DNA of 64,000 bases, taken from assembly GCF_001653235.2 (NCBI RefSeq), contig NC_035791.1, forward strand, positions 3,782,001 through 3,846,000, read 5' to 3'. Shown here piece after piece: positions 1 through 9,419 of the stretch (its first letter is position 1; the number at the start of each line of letters is the position of its first letter). The position numbers and the translations under genes were made by a program. The stretch is from Pochonia chlamydosporia 170. Taxonomy: Eukaryota; Ascomycota; Sordariomycetes; Hypocreales; Clavicipitaceae. The notes below the pieces were generated by a model. That model worked only from the letters and a program-made list of their open reading frames with translations. It ran no database searches and was not told where the DNA came from.

Positions 1-1313
1 ACGCAAAGGAACACCCTGACCTTGATCGGATCTCGTGCTGCAACTGGTTTCAGACGTCTACCAACGGAGAAGCCTTTGCAAGTCAGCTTGATGATCTTGA
101 CCCACGACCTATTTACATTTCAGCGTATGATATGCATTCCAGGTGGTGCAATACGGCGGCGCTGAACGAACTCCAAGTTGCTGACCTGGAAGATCCGCCT
201 GGTGGCACAATTCACAGAGATGGAACTGGAAAACCAAGTGGTCTCCTATCGGAATCTGCTGCCCTGACAATTGTAGATCCGTTTCTGAGTAAACAGCTCT
301 CGTTGACACAAAAGATGGATTTCATTGACGATGCCATCAAGGCGTACATCGCTAGTGGATATACCGGTCTCATTGACATGGCCATGGACGAAGTGACTTG
401 GGGTATCATTCTGGACTACCGCAAGAGGTGCGGCGGACGTCTTCCTGTATGGCTCGCAACACACTGGTTTGTCTTACCTCAGAAGACTCCGGAGGAGAAT
501 CTTGCGCTGGTAGACAAGGCAATTGAGATGAAGAAGCAGTACAACGAGACGACTTCACCGGATTGCCGCATCACGGGTATCAAAGTCATGTGTGACGGCG
601 TTGTCGATGCCTGCACAGCAAGCCTTATGGAACCCTACTCTCATAACGGGGGGAATGAACCGGCCGTATGGACTGTGGAGGAGCTTGTTCCAATTTTGAA
701 GAAAGCCGACGATGCTGGCTTACAGATTGCCATACACGCCATTGGCGATGCTGCCATCCGAGTAGCCATTGACTCTCTAGAAAGAGTTGGAAACCCAGCA
801 GGACGACATCGAATCGAACACTTGGAAACCTGTTCGCCAGACGACGTCGCACGCCTAGGAAAGCTCGGCATCACTGCCTCCGTCCAGCCAGTTCACAGTG
901 ATCCGTCCATCTTGCAAGCCTGGCCGAAACTACTTGGCCCCAAGAGATGCGAGCACGTCTTCCCCTACAACGGCTTCGCTGAGCACGGAGCCACTGTTGC
1001 GATAGGAACTGATGCTCCGACCGCATCACACCTTGTTTTCCCGAATCTCTACACTGCGACGACTCGGCGGTCAGGGAGAAAACCAGAGCTAGAGAAGCAG
1101 ACGGCTCCCAAGTTTGCACTTAGTCTTGCAGCTGCTATGGCGGCTGCGACACAGGGTGCTGCCTACAGTTGCTTTGCCGATAGTCGCGTGGGTAGATTGG
1201 AAGAGGGGAAGGTTGCAAATCTTGCCGTGATTGATATGGTTTGGGATCCTACGAAGTTGTTGGAAGCTAAAGTGGTGGAAACGTGGTATCAAGGACGCAA
1301 GATTTTCGGGTGA
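1..1313 (+). CDS. Amidohydrolase family 3 (YtcJ-like) protein, 3' part
   Basis: The reading frame is open from base 3 of the window to a TGA at 1311-1313, so the gene starts upstream and only about the last 436 residues are present. The sequence resembles the amidohydrolase-3 (YtcJ/ExoK-type) metal-dependent hydrolases: DMHSRWCNTAAL corresponds to the conserved DGHSxWxNSxAL region, followed by IHAIGDAAI, HRIEHLE, a TASVQPVHSD strand, and a late GTDAPTASHLVFPNLYTA segment containing the metal-binding Asp. The C-terminal strand VGRLEEGKVANLAVID is the usual beta-sandwich return of the family. It probably hydrolyses a C-N bond of an amide or cyclic amide; the substrate is unknown. No intron is needed in the visible part. 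It converges on the aspartic protease gene, whose stop codon lies 43 bp away. Confidence 0.85.
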   Translation, partial: AKEHPDLDRISCCNWFQTSTNGEAFASQLDDLDPRPIYISAYDMHSRWCNTAALNELQVADLEDPPGGTIHRDGTGKPSGLLSESAALTIVDPFLSKQLSLTQKMDFIDDAIKAYIASGYTGLIDMAMDEVTWGIILDYRKRCGGRLPVWLATHWFVLPQKTPEENLALVDKAIEMKKQYNETTSPDCRITGIKVMCDGVVDACTASLMEPYSHNGGNEPAVWTVEELVPILKKADDAGLQIAIHAIGDAAIRVAIDSLERVGNPAGRHRIEHLETCSPDDVARLGKLGITASVQPVHSDPSILQAWPKLLGPKRCEHVFPYNGFAEHGATVAIGTDAPTASHLVFPNLYTATTRRSGRKPELEKQTAPKFALSLAAAMAAATQGAAYSCFADSRVGRLEEGKVANLAVIDMVWDPTKLLEAKVVETWYQGRKIFG

Positions 1314-1356
1314 CATTGTTTCTCAAATTGATAACGTGGTATTATGTTTACGAGTT

Positions 1357-2874
1357 CTAGATATAAGCGAATACAACAGCAAAAGCTATCACGACAGTTG
1401 TGCTAACAAGTTGTGGAGTGAGGGCGTGTCCAGCATTATCTCCATCTGCAGTAATTTCTTCCTCGTCCACTCCAGATACGGTGGGGAAGTCTTTCCCAGC
1501 CTTCAAGTCGACAATGTTAGATTTCGTTGAGCCAGTGTTTGCTTGTGCGATGGCCACTTGCTTATTAGTCGCGTCGTATACGACGTATGCACTTCGCAGG
1601 ACGTTGCTTCCCACGATGCCAAAATTGTTGTTTGTGATGTTGCTGGTGGATGTACCCTGAAGCCCGAATATACAAGGCGTTTCCAATTGAAGGCCAAGTA
1701 GTTTGAGTAGTTCCGGCTTACCTGTGTCGACGACTAATTCTCGTAGCGGCACATTGATCGTTTTATTAGGAAACGAGACGTCGACTGTGACATTTTCCCC
1801 GTCATCACCTGCGTACTTGCAGTCGATGAATGCCCTCTTCTGCGCGAACTCAACGTCGAGATCGCTCCATATAGTTTTTAAATACTCATCAGGCAGAAAA
1901 GTCAAGTCTGTTCCAGAGTCCAGAACAGTTGTCACGTTGATGTCTTTGCCATCATTTACGTCTAGGCGGACGCCGTTTCCCTTGTTGAGCCCCAATCCTG
2001 ACATATGCACTGCATATGCTACGATACCAGATCCAGGCTTGAAGCCAGGGACTAGAGGTAGCGTGGTGAGGTTCCCGATATATTTTTCGGTATCGATACC
2101 GCCAAACAGAAGTGTTCCTGTTACATTAGGACCACTTAAGCTGCTGTTCTGTAAACGTATTAGCAACTGGGATGCTGTCAAGACTCGGATTGCTATACCC
2201 TTACCAAGTACAGACTGAAAGCCGCCCTTTCAATATGTCCTGCCGATACAAGATTGTCCACCACTGTCGGATACTGTTCAGCTGCCGCAAAGCCTTCACT
2301 TAAACCGAGACCGAGCAATCCCGAGCCTGGTGTAGGGTTTCTGGCAAGCCCAAGCATTTGGTTCTTGATTGCCTGGCCATTGATTGTGACAGTCTCGTTG
2401 ACGAAATCGCCTTGAACATTTCTCTGGTCAAGATACGATGCGTTAAAGTTTCCTTTTCCGATGACTTTGAGTGATGTACTTTTGTTTGGGTTGACTAAAT
2501 CTCCTGCGATTAGCACCCAGAGCGAACGATGAAGTATCTGGTATAAGGAAAATACAGCAGTAAAGTCACTTACAAAGGTCGTTGCAGCCCACAAACTCTC
2601 CGCTGTCACATAGTCCAGTTCCGACAGTATTCACCCAGGTGTCACTACTGCCTGTGTCAAGATACACCTTGACTTTCTGCCCAGGAGTTCCAACTTCAAT
2701 ATCCCCAAAATATTGGCCACCAGGTGCCGCTGGAGCAGTATCAAGGGGGATACTTGATCTTTTCGTTAGACCTTTCGTGTCCCTTAGAGTGTCTTTCTGT
2801 AGGTTTATCGTGATGCTGGCTGATACAGCGGTAGATAGTAGTAGTGTCGTCGTTAGTTTCATCCTGTACAGCAT
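1357..2874 (-). CDS. Pepsin-like aspartic protease, probably GPI-anchored (yapsin type)
   Basis: Three exons: 2874-2574, 2494-2205 and 2148-1357 (460 aa). Intron 1 has GTAAGT and an acceptor in TTTAG; intron 2 has GTAAGG, a GCTAATAC branch site and TTACAG. The A1 family is shown by two catalytic motifs, YLDTGSSDTW (Asp about 73) and VLDSGTDLTFLP (Asp about 274), plus LLGLGLSEG and LFGGIDTEKY. An N-terminal signal peptide (hydrophobic to about residue 20) is followed by a propeptide with a KR site near residue 39. The last ~20 residues are hydrophobic after a small-residue stretch, which fits a GPI-attachment signal, so a cell-surface yapsin-like role is likely. A start at 2862 (second Met) is possible. 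A long antisense frame at 1703-2218 is a shadow. Confidence 0.88.
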
Positions 2875-4923
2875 GACAATAAACGACTTGGGAACAAATC
2901 TAATCTATTAGCAAATGAATGGGTTGGACTAGTACCCTGTCATATGCTTAAAAAATGACAATGTGTTAAAAGAAGGCAAACTATTCTCAGCTTTAGAGAT
3001 GCAGTCCATGACCCCAGAACACAAATACATCCATCCCCGTGTAAACGACGCAATATTTGCTCATTCCATCTTGCCATGTTTTCTCCTTGGTGCACTACGT
3101 ATGCCGAGAAACGAGTCTCAGTCTCCTACAACGCAACACCCGCGTGCCAATGCGAAGCTAAGTGGGACGCCCAGGCGACCAAGGCCAAACTTGTCAGCAA
3201 ACGCGCGGTGACGAGCGCATCCGTCTGCGGAGACTAAACAGAATTGTCCTCGGTATTCCTTCTTATGCCGATCCGGAGGCAGAGGAGCCGTAACGAGATC
3301 ACGATGCGAGATTCCGGCTTTCCCTGCTTGTCTCCTCTGACACTCATATGCTTGGCAGTCTACTACTAAACACAATAACACTGCATCCTCGCATTAATCT
3401 GAGTCAGATATGGTTGGAGAAACTCTTGGCGAGAATGGTAGACAATATCTTCTCGTAGTGCCTTCCTGTAGATCTCGAATTTTTGACTTGATCGACACGA
3501 TTGCATCGACGGGTTGTGGAGAACCGGCAACAAGCGCCCTTAGGTTGCGGCATGTACGCATATCCGTTCTGTTAGTTAGCTGCCGCTCGGGGAATTCTCC
3601 GCCTAGTTTCATAAGATGCGGCCTGTGATACTTGCCAAGTTTGTAGCTCGCCTCGAGGGATCATTGGCCCACCGACTCGGTCCTCTTGGCGAGAGTTTGC
3701 ATCTGTAGTTTGACGTCATAGAAAGGGAACATTAGAAAACAATAGCTAAGACCTCTAGCAATAGACTATGAAGTTTACGGCTAGTCTTTAAAGGAGGTGG
3801 TTCATAATTATCTTTGTTTGTCAGCCTGGGAGACTGTTCACTAATCCCACTTAGTCGAAGCTACCAATCGCTTCCGCCGGACGATGTAGAAATGCGCAGT
3901 GAACTTCCGGCTTTGGACGATACTAGGCCGTAAAGTTAATTTTCTCAAGCCAAGAGAAGGATGCTATGAGATAGCCTAGATTTCGCTCATCATCTTGCAA
4001 CTGTTTAGCCATCACCGCTGTAGTTTGGAGGCATGTAATTCTGCCTCCCAAGTGGTAGTCAAGCAGATACAGCGAAATACAACGTTTGTTTAACTAATAA
4101 TGTTGCTTAGTAGAGGAGCACAAAAATGGCGCTTGGTTCCAAGCACCGAATAAACTTTGTTGATCTTCAGGCACGAATCTCTTACACCTTACTTGCCGCA
4201 AGCCCTCCTGTCGATCCACCGCAACTATAGAACTGTATGCGGACTTTGGAACTATGGAAGCTCGGCGCTTACTGGTAAGTTTTAGTTTCTTATAGTACGG
4301 TACATGGTGAATTTCAACAAGACCGGATGTCGACTGTTCGACTGATCTACCGGTCAGACCGGTTTGGAGGCTCTTTCCAACGGTCTTTCACAGTCAGTGG
4401 ACGTAAATTGACCTTGGATTTATACCACGAGAAACTTTGCTACGGTATCTTGTGGTTAAGAAGCATCAAGATCAAATAACAAAATGCAAGCAGCAAGATG
4501 TATATATGTCAGAACGGAAGTCGAAGAAAATAGGCGGCCAAGGGGTAAATGCTACAGCACCTCTCATACACCACTTCTAATGCAAATACAACATCTTATC
4601 TAGCACTACTCCACATCACGCATAATGACTAGAGAAAGGGCCAAGCAGGCTTCACGATCCATCCTAGTCTCGTAGTAGGTTGGTTCGAGTTGTGATATCA
4701 TCTCACAGCAACGATCGAGTGGCAAGTTGTGATGCTCCTATCAATGTCTAATGGGTAAAGTACCTCGAACTGCAAGAGTTTCAAGAGCTCAATCTATCCC
4801 CATTCAGCCAGTTGAACAACTATATAAGTCAAGGCATCTTCCATATTTCCCAACCTCATCAGCATCTCAATCACACCATTCAACTCTACACTTCAAATTC
4901 ATTACACCAACAACGCCGCAACA
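2875..4923. other. Intergenic, no gene seen
   Basis: About 2 kb between the divergent aspartic protease and small secreted protein genes. Short open frames here lack recognisable motifs, splice partners or protein-like composition. The right end carries the TATA-type promoter of the secreted protein. Confidence 0.5.
4821..4827 (+). promoter_or_regulatory. TATA box of the small secreted protein gene
   Basis: TATATAA lies about 97 bp before the ATG at 4924 and is followed by a C/A-rich leader (CATCAGCATCTCAATCACACC). This is the usual layout of a strongly expressed fungal gene. The initiation point was not determined. Confidence 0.55.
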
Positions 4924-5444
4924 ATGCAAATCAAGAACTTCGGTCTCGCCCTCGGCCTCGCTGCCACCATGGCCCAGCCCGGCCACGCCAACATCGGCAA
5001 GGCCGCCGACCTTCTCTGCCAGTTCTTCTGCCAGGGCATCGCCGACCTCTTCGTCAACATCTTCAGCAAGCGCGATATTGATCCCGCCTTCTTTGAGTCT
5101 CGTGCCATCATGGGCCGTGCTCCCCCTGGAGTTCCTCAGCAGGAGTTTGACCGCTGCTACGACCAGATGAACGGTGTTACTGTCACTGCTGAGAGCACCG
5201 GCCCCGGTGGTGAGAACCCTTTCCAACTTCCGAGATGACAATGCTTCAACTACTTACATTGGACACAGAAATCCGCTTCATGGGCGTTCCCCCTGCTTGC
5301 ATGAACCTTGCCAACGTGCTGGTTGGCGACCCAGTGAACGGCCCTTATGCCCTTCCCTGCGGCTCTGACTGCCTGCACTACACTGACCTCAGCGAGGCTC
5401 AGTTCAATGAACTTACCGACAAGCTTCACGCTGCTGCTTCCTAA
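4924..5444 (+). CDS. Small six-cysteine secreted protein, unknown function
   Basis: Two exons, 4924-5209 and 5269-5444, give 153 aa; the 59-bp intron has a GTGAGA donor and ACACAG acceptor and is phase 1. The N-terminus MQIKNFGLALGLAATMA is a signal peptide with a likely cut near GHA. The mature part has six cysteines (LLC, FFC, DRC, PAC, LPC, SDC), enough for three disulfides, and a short KR dibasic step near residue 50. No known enzyme motif was recognised. Codon use is strongly C-ending and the promoter has a clear TATA box, both suggesting high expression. Size, secretion and cysteine content fit effector-like or surface proteins of fungi; a function cannot be assigned. Confidence 0.8.
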
Positions 5445-5788
5445 GCAGCTTAGAAACGTTTCATGAGTGGCTCTGTACGCTGGATGATAAACTCTTTATA
5501 AATACGGACACTGTGTGTTTGTTGGATTCCGCCAGCTGGACATTGTGAAGTTCTTGGGGCGATTATAACCGGCTTGTTGCGTGTGGAGTTGGTACATATC
5601 TAGCTCAGGTAGCGCCGCTTGGCTCGGTGACAATGGAACACTGTTGATGTTACTACCCGTAAGCACTTGGCTCCGAACTAGTGACATATACTCTATGTAA
5701 GAAAACGTATAAGATTTCATGATGTCCATATTCCATCCTGGAACCAATTTACCACGAGTACTCCAAGCTTCTTTCAATCAGTCTTACA
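5445..5788. other. Intergenic, no gene seen
   Basis: 3' flank of the secreted protein gene and 5' flank of the acyltransferase gene. The reverse-strand frame here has no recognisable content. Confidence 0.5.
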
Positions 5789-6949
5789 ATGTTACGCATT
5801 TCAGAAGCCCTCTCCACGCTGGAGCCAATTGCTTGGTTTCTCTCAACGGCCCCCATCTTCATATACACTCTTAAGCAGAATCCAAAGTCGAGATGGTGGT
5901 TGCTTCCATTGAACGTCCTACCCTCAATTCAGAGCTACCGCACCGTCAACCAAGTAGCAACTAGATTCCCCGGGCTTGACTGGCTTCTGGCATTCACGAA
6001 CCTCATATTCATCATCCACGCAACCTCTGCACTCTATCTTGAAGGCTTGGTTGTCCCGACTCCACCAAAAGGAGCACCGCAAAGATGGAACACCATCATT
6101 TCCTTCAAAGCGTGGATGAACCCACGAAGGTTACCTCTTAAAAGCACATACGACCCCAATCGTAAGCCTGTGACAACCACACAACGACTCTTTTTCGTCG
6201 CCAAGCGTCTCATTACTCTGGCCATCCTAGCAGCTCTATACCTTGGAATCGAGCTAGGCATCCTCTTCTACCTCAAGCCTGGGCCCCGGGACTTTGGAGC
6301 TTCTCACCAGAAGTACATACACCTAGAGTGTGACCGCGCGGCCCTCTTTCGCCTGGTTTTCGCATTCCACTGGGCCTGGTTGACGTATCTCATTCTCACG
6401 GCAGCCAACTCCGTCCTCGCAGTCGTCTTTGTGGGCTTGCTCCAGATAGATGATCCTGACGAATGGCCGGTTTTGTATGGGAATCCATTCCAGGCATATT
6501 CTATCCAGCGCTTCTGGGGCAGTTTCTGGCACCACATCGGAACGCCATCGCAGCTGTGTTACGGCCGACTCATCACACGCAGAGTGCTGCGGGTTGAACC
6601 GGGCAGCACTGTTGAGAAGGTATTCCTTGCTCTTTGGGTGTTCACGGTTTCTGGGGTAGTTCATGGGCTAGTCACTTGGAAGACAGATCCGGAAGCAGAT
6701 CCGTTCAGTGACTTCTGGTTTTTGATGCTCAACTTTCTGGCTGGGTTGGTTGAAATGAGTATCAGACATGTAAGCTTATTTGGGGGGAAGGGCAAATCAC
6801 CAACAGTTTTGAGTCGGCTGATGGGTTACTTGCTCATATTGGCGTTCTTTTACTGCATCGTGCCGCCATACCAATTTCCTATCCTCTACAGGGCGGCGGT
6901 TTGCAGGATGCCTTTCAAAGTCAACATGAAGATGAACCGAAGATCATAG
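5789..6949 (+). CDS. Wax-synthase/MBOAT-like membrane O-acyltransferase
   Basis: Single exon, 386 aa, with an ATG at 5789 and TAG at 6947. Several hydrophobic segments (about residues 15-35, 65-80, 135-160, 190-215, 280-300, 345-365) indicate a polytopic membrane protein. The motif FWGSFWHHIG followed about 70 residues later by FTVSGVVHG matches the wax synthase-like domain of fungal acyltransferases, the His in SGVVHG being the likely catalytic residue of the MBOAT superfamily. Fungal relatives include Tri7-type acetyltransferases, so the enzyme probably acylates an alcohol on a lipid or secondary metabolite; the substrate is unknown. There is no biosynthetic backbone gene beside it. The small secreted protein precedes it in the same direction and the GNAT gene converges on it. 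Confidence 0.75.
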   Translation: MLRISEALSTLEPIAWFLSTAPIFIYTLKQNPKSRWWLLPLNVLPSIQSYRTVNQVATRFPGLDWLLAFTNLIFIIHATSALYLEGLVVPTPPKGAPQRWNTIISFKAWMNPRRLPLKSTYDPNRKPVTTTQRLFFVAKRLITLAILAALYLGIELGILFYLKPGPRDFGASHQKYIHLECDRAALFRLVFAFHWAWLTYLILTAANSVLAVVFVGLLQIDDPDEWPVLYGNPFQAYSIQRFWGSFWHHIGTPSQLCYGRLITRRVLRVEPGSTVEKVFLALWVFTVSGVVHGLVTWKTDPEADPFSDFWFLMLNFLAGLVEMSIRHVSLFGGKGKSPTVLSRLMGYLLILAFFYCIVPPYQFPILYRAAVCRMPFKVNMKMNRRS

Positions 6950-7049
6950 ATTAGCAAAAAAGTAGTATCGCAAAATTGTGCGTTCAGTATTTCTCTAAAA
7001 TGACCTCCATTTGCGCATCAGCACCTCTGTTCCATGCAATGCTTCATAA

Positions 7050-7901
7050 TCACAGTTTAATCTCCAGTTGATACTGCGTAAGATGCGTCTCCTCGAGTCT
7101 CAGCTTCGCCGCCAACCCATCCCCATACTCCTTGGGGAAAATCGGCGTGGCCATCCACTTCTTCCCCGGAAACTGTGCCATCATTGCCTTCACAAGCCTC
7201 GTCGCCTCCCCCTTCCTCCTCGACTGCGGATCAACAATCAAGCAACTCAGCTTGACGGTATCCTTGTCCTTATCCTCGGGATCAGTCACAACACAATAGG
7301 CATCACCTAGTCTAAACGCCTTGTGTGTATCAGGCGATTTGCTGAATCCCCATGCCTGCCAGGGTAAATCCGCTGCACCGTGCGTCTTCACCAACACATC
7401 TACCTCGTCAAACGAACAAGTCTTTAATTCTGGGTCTGTTGCAAATTCTCCATCCTTGGGAGTATACTGCCACCCGAAGAGCTCTCGTTTTATGACACAT
7501 CCGGCGTTGGTGTACAACTTGACCGCAGGAGTGTTCTGCTTTATACACTCAAATCCGACGATTTCCGTCCCGCGCGCCTTTTCGGCGTCGAAAACTATTT
7601 TCAGGGCCTTGGCTCCTACGCCTTTGCCCCTGGCAGCCTTGAAGATTCCCATGGCGCCGAGGCGGCTCTCGGTGGGTTTGTCAGGTCTGATGGCTATGAT
7701 GGCAAATCCGATGGGTTCATTTGGGTTGTCCGAGCTGTAGAACGCATGGCTGTGTGCCAGGGAAAGGTAGTTTTGGGGTATGTACTCTGCCACTGCCTCG
7801 GCGGTGAGGTTGACTGGGTTGCCGATGTAGTCCTCGAAGCCCTTGTTGAACAGGTCAGCTATTTGGGCGAATGAAAATCCCGATAAAGATCGAGATTCCA
7901 T
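7050..7901 (-). CDS. GNAT-family N-acetyltransferase, probably two GNAT folds
   Basis: Single exon of 283 aa from the first in-frame ATG at 7901 (MESRSLSGFSF). The frame is open further up to 7955 but without an ATG. The N-terminal half holds a full GNAT core: IGFAIIAIRPD, then LGAMGIFKAARGKGVGAKAL, whose RGKGVGAKAL is the acetyl-CoA pyrophosphate loop (Q/RxxGxG/A), then NTPAVKLYTNAG. The C-terminal half has a second, weaker copy (SCLIVDPQSRRKGEATRLV), so the protein looks like a degenerate tandem GNAT. The acceptor substrate is unknown. It is divergent from the maleylacetoacetate isomerase gene, with about 720 bp of shared upstream region. Confidence 0.8.
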   Translation of the reverse strand: MESRSLSGFSFAQIADLFNKGFEDYIGNPVNLTAEAVAEYIPQNYLSLAHSHAFYSSDNPNEPIGFAIIAIRPDKPTESRLGAMGIFKAARGKGVGAKALKIVFDAEKARGTEIVGFECIKQNTPAVKLYTNAGCVIKRELFGWQYTPKDGEFATDPELKTCSFDEVDVLVKTHGAADLPWQAWGFSKSPDTHKAFRLGDAYCVVTDPEDKDKDTVKLSCLIVDPQSRRKGEATRLVKAMMAQFPGKKWMATPIFPKEYGDGLAAKLRLEETHLTQYQLEIKL

Positions 7902-8620
7902 GTTGATAGAGTGTTTCCGTCTGTTTTGGTTCAATTGCTCAAGTTGGACCGTCAAATGTGAAGCAAAGCTAAAAAGATTGAGTGGAAGGTCGATTTGACA
8001 CTCTCACGGCATTCTCTGGAGGGCATGACGATTCATGGCTCGGTATTTGCCTGATGAATTGGATCGGGTACGGGGACCGAGTGGAGCTCCGGTGACTGAC
8101 TGGGTTCGTCAGCTCCGGCCGGATCATGCGTCCGTCTGGGGGTAAGCATAATCACACGTGTCAGCTTAAGTCGTGCTGTTTTCGGATGTCAGTGTGCTCT
8201 GTCCCAATGTTTCTAATCGCTCGGTGTGATAATGGTTCAAGCCCTCAATGACGTGCATTGCTCTGTGGTGCGAAGACAGCATCACCATGTCTGGCCTGGT
8301 CCACTTCCCCAGCACAGCAATTCAGGTCCCAGAGCCGGAACTGTTCCGCCTTTTCCGACTGTCCAATCACAAACGCCCATCCTTGACCCATGTTGAAGCT
8401 CAAGGTTAGAATCGGGCGTCTCAGTGAAGCTCCCATACGTTAAGCTACATGTATGAATGCCGCGGGGCAATTTCAGTGAAGGGCGTCAGGTCATAACCAC
8501 AGAACGACAGTAAAACTTCAACAACTCGTGCTCGAAGTTTCCTATTTTTCATCTCTCAATTCATTCTCGCAAGCCATAGTCAACTCCAACAAACCGGCTG
8601 CAGTCCACCAAATTTCCAAA
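7902..8620. other. Divergent intergenic region
   Basis: Shared upstream region of the GNAT and maleylacetoacetate isomerase genes. In-frame sequence is open upstream of the isomerase ATG from 8528, but begins with GTG rather than ATG. Nothing else recognised. Confidence 0.5.
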
Positions 8621-9289
8621 ATGACTGACTACATTCTCTACGCCTACTTCCGCTCCTCATGCTCCGCCCGCCTACGCATCATCCTCAACCTCAAAAACAT
8701 TTCCTACGACCACATCCCCATCAATCTCCTCAAAGACGAACAGCTCTCCGCCGAACACAAAGCCCTCAATCCATCTGCTTCGGTTCCCCTCCTCGTATCC
8801 AAACGCTCTCCCGACGAAGGCTTTAAAATCGGACAGTCTGTAGCAGCTCTAGAATATCTGGAAGAAGTACACCCAGAGGTGCCCACTCTCCCAGCAAAGA
8901 GCGATGCCAAGAGCCGCGCCACCGTCCGTGTACTATGCGAGATTATTGCGGCAGATACGCAGCCCGTTACGAACTTGAGAATCATGCGCCGAGTCAGAGC
9001 GCTGGGTGGGAGTGCAGAGGAATGGAATAAGGAGTTGATGGGTGAAGGGTTGAAGGCGTATGAGGCGGTTGTCAAGGATTCTGCAGGGAAGTACTCTGTT
9101 GGTGATACTGTTACCATGGCAGATGCGTGCTTGATGCCGGCTGTTTGGAATGCACAGCGGTTCGGGGTCGATTTGGCCGAGTTTCCGACAATTTCCAAGG
9201 TTGTCAAGAATCTGAGTGAGCATCCCGCAGTGTTGAAGGCGGATTACTTTAGCCAGCCTGATTGCCCTGAGGAATTGCGCAAGAAATAA
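8621..9289 (+). CDS. maiA: Maleylacetoacetate isomerase (zeta-class GST)
   Basis: Single exon, 222 aa, from the first ATG in frame at 8621. The zeta-class glutathione-binding motif SSCSAR is at residues 12-17, followed by the thioredoxin-like NPSASVPLL turn and QSVAALEYLEE, and an all-helical C-terminal domain (VGDTVTMADACLMPAVWNA). Length and motifs match maleylacetoacetate isomerase, which converts 4-maleylacetoacetate to 4-fumarylacetoacetate with glutathione as cofactor, the penultimate step of Phe/Tyr degradation through homogentisate. The next gene, fumarylacetoacetase, converges on it with 130 bp between stop codons. This supports the assignment over a generic GST, because the two genes are neighbours in other fungi such as Aspergillus nidulans. 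Confidence 0.92.
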   Translation: MTDYILYAYFRSSCSARLRIILNLKNISYDHIPINLLKDEQLSAEHKALNPSASVPLLVSKRSPDEGFKIGQSVAALEYLEEVHPEVPTLPAKSDAKSRATVRVLCEIIAADTQPVTNLRIMRRVRALGGSAEEWNKELMGEGLKAYEAVVKDSAGKYSVGDTVTMADACLMPAVWNAQRFGVDLAEFPTISKVVKNLSEHPAVLKADYFSQPDCPEELRKK

Positions 9290-9419
9290 ATGGGAAACAA
9301 CACGATATGATAAAACAACACAAAATGAAGAAACTAGTGTGATCCTTGGCAATTTTGGGTCTATTTTTGAGCATAGGTAACTAAATATTTCACAATTTTT
9401 CATAACTTCGTGTCAACAA

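Noticed and set aside
1703..2218. 171-codon open frame on the plus strand
   Set aside because: It is antisense to the aspartic protease exons, whose catalytic motifs and splice sites are clear.
4675..4700. GGTTCGAG motif resembling a tRNA T loop
   Set aside because: No flanking stem or D arm could be found; chance match.
8528..8620. In-frame N-terminal extension of maleylacetoacetate isomerase
   Set aside because: The frame is open but starts with GTG; the ATG at 8621 gives the canonical N-terminus.
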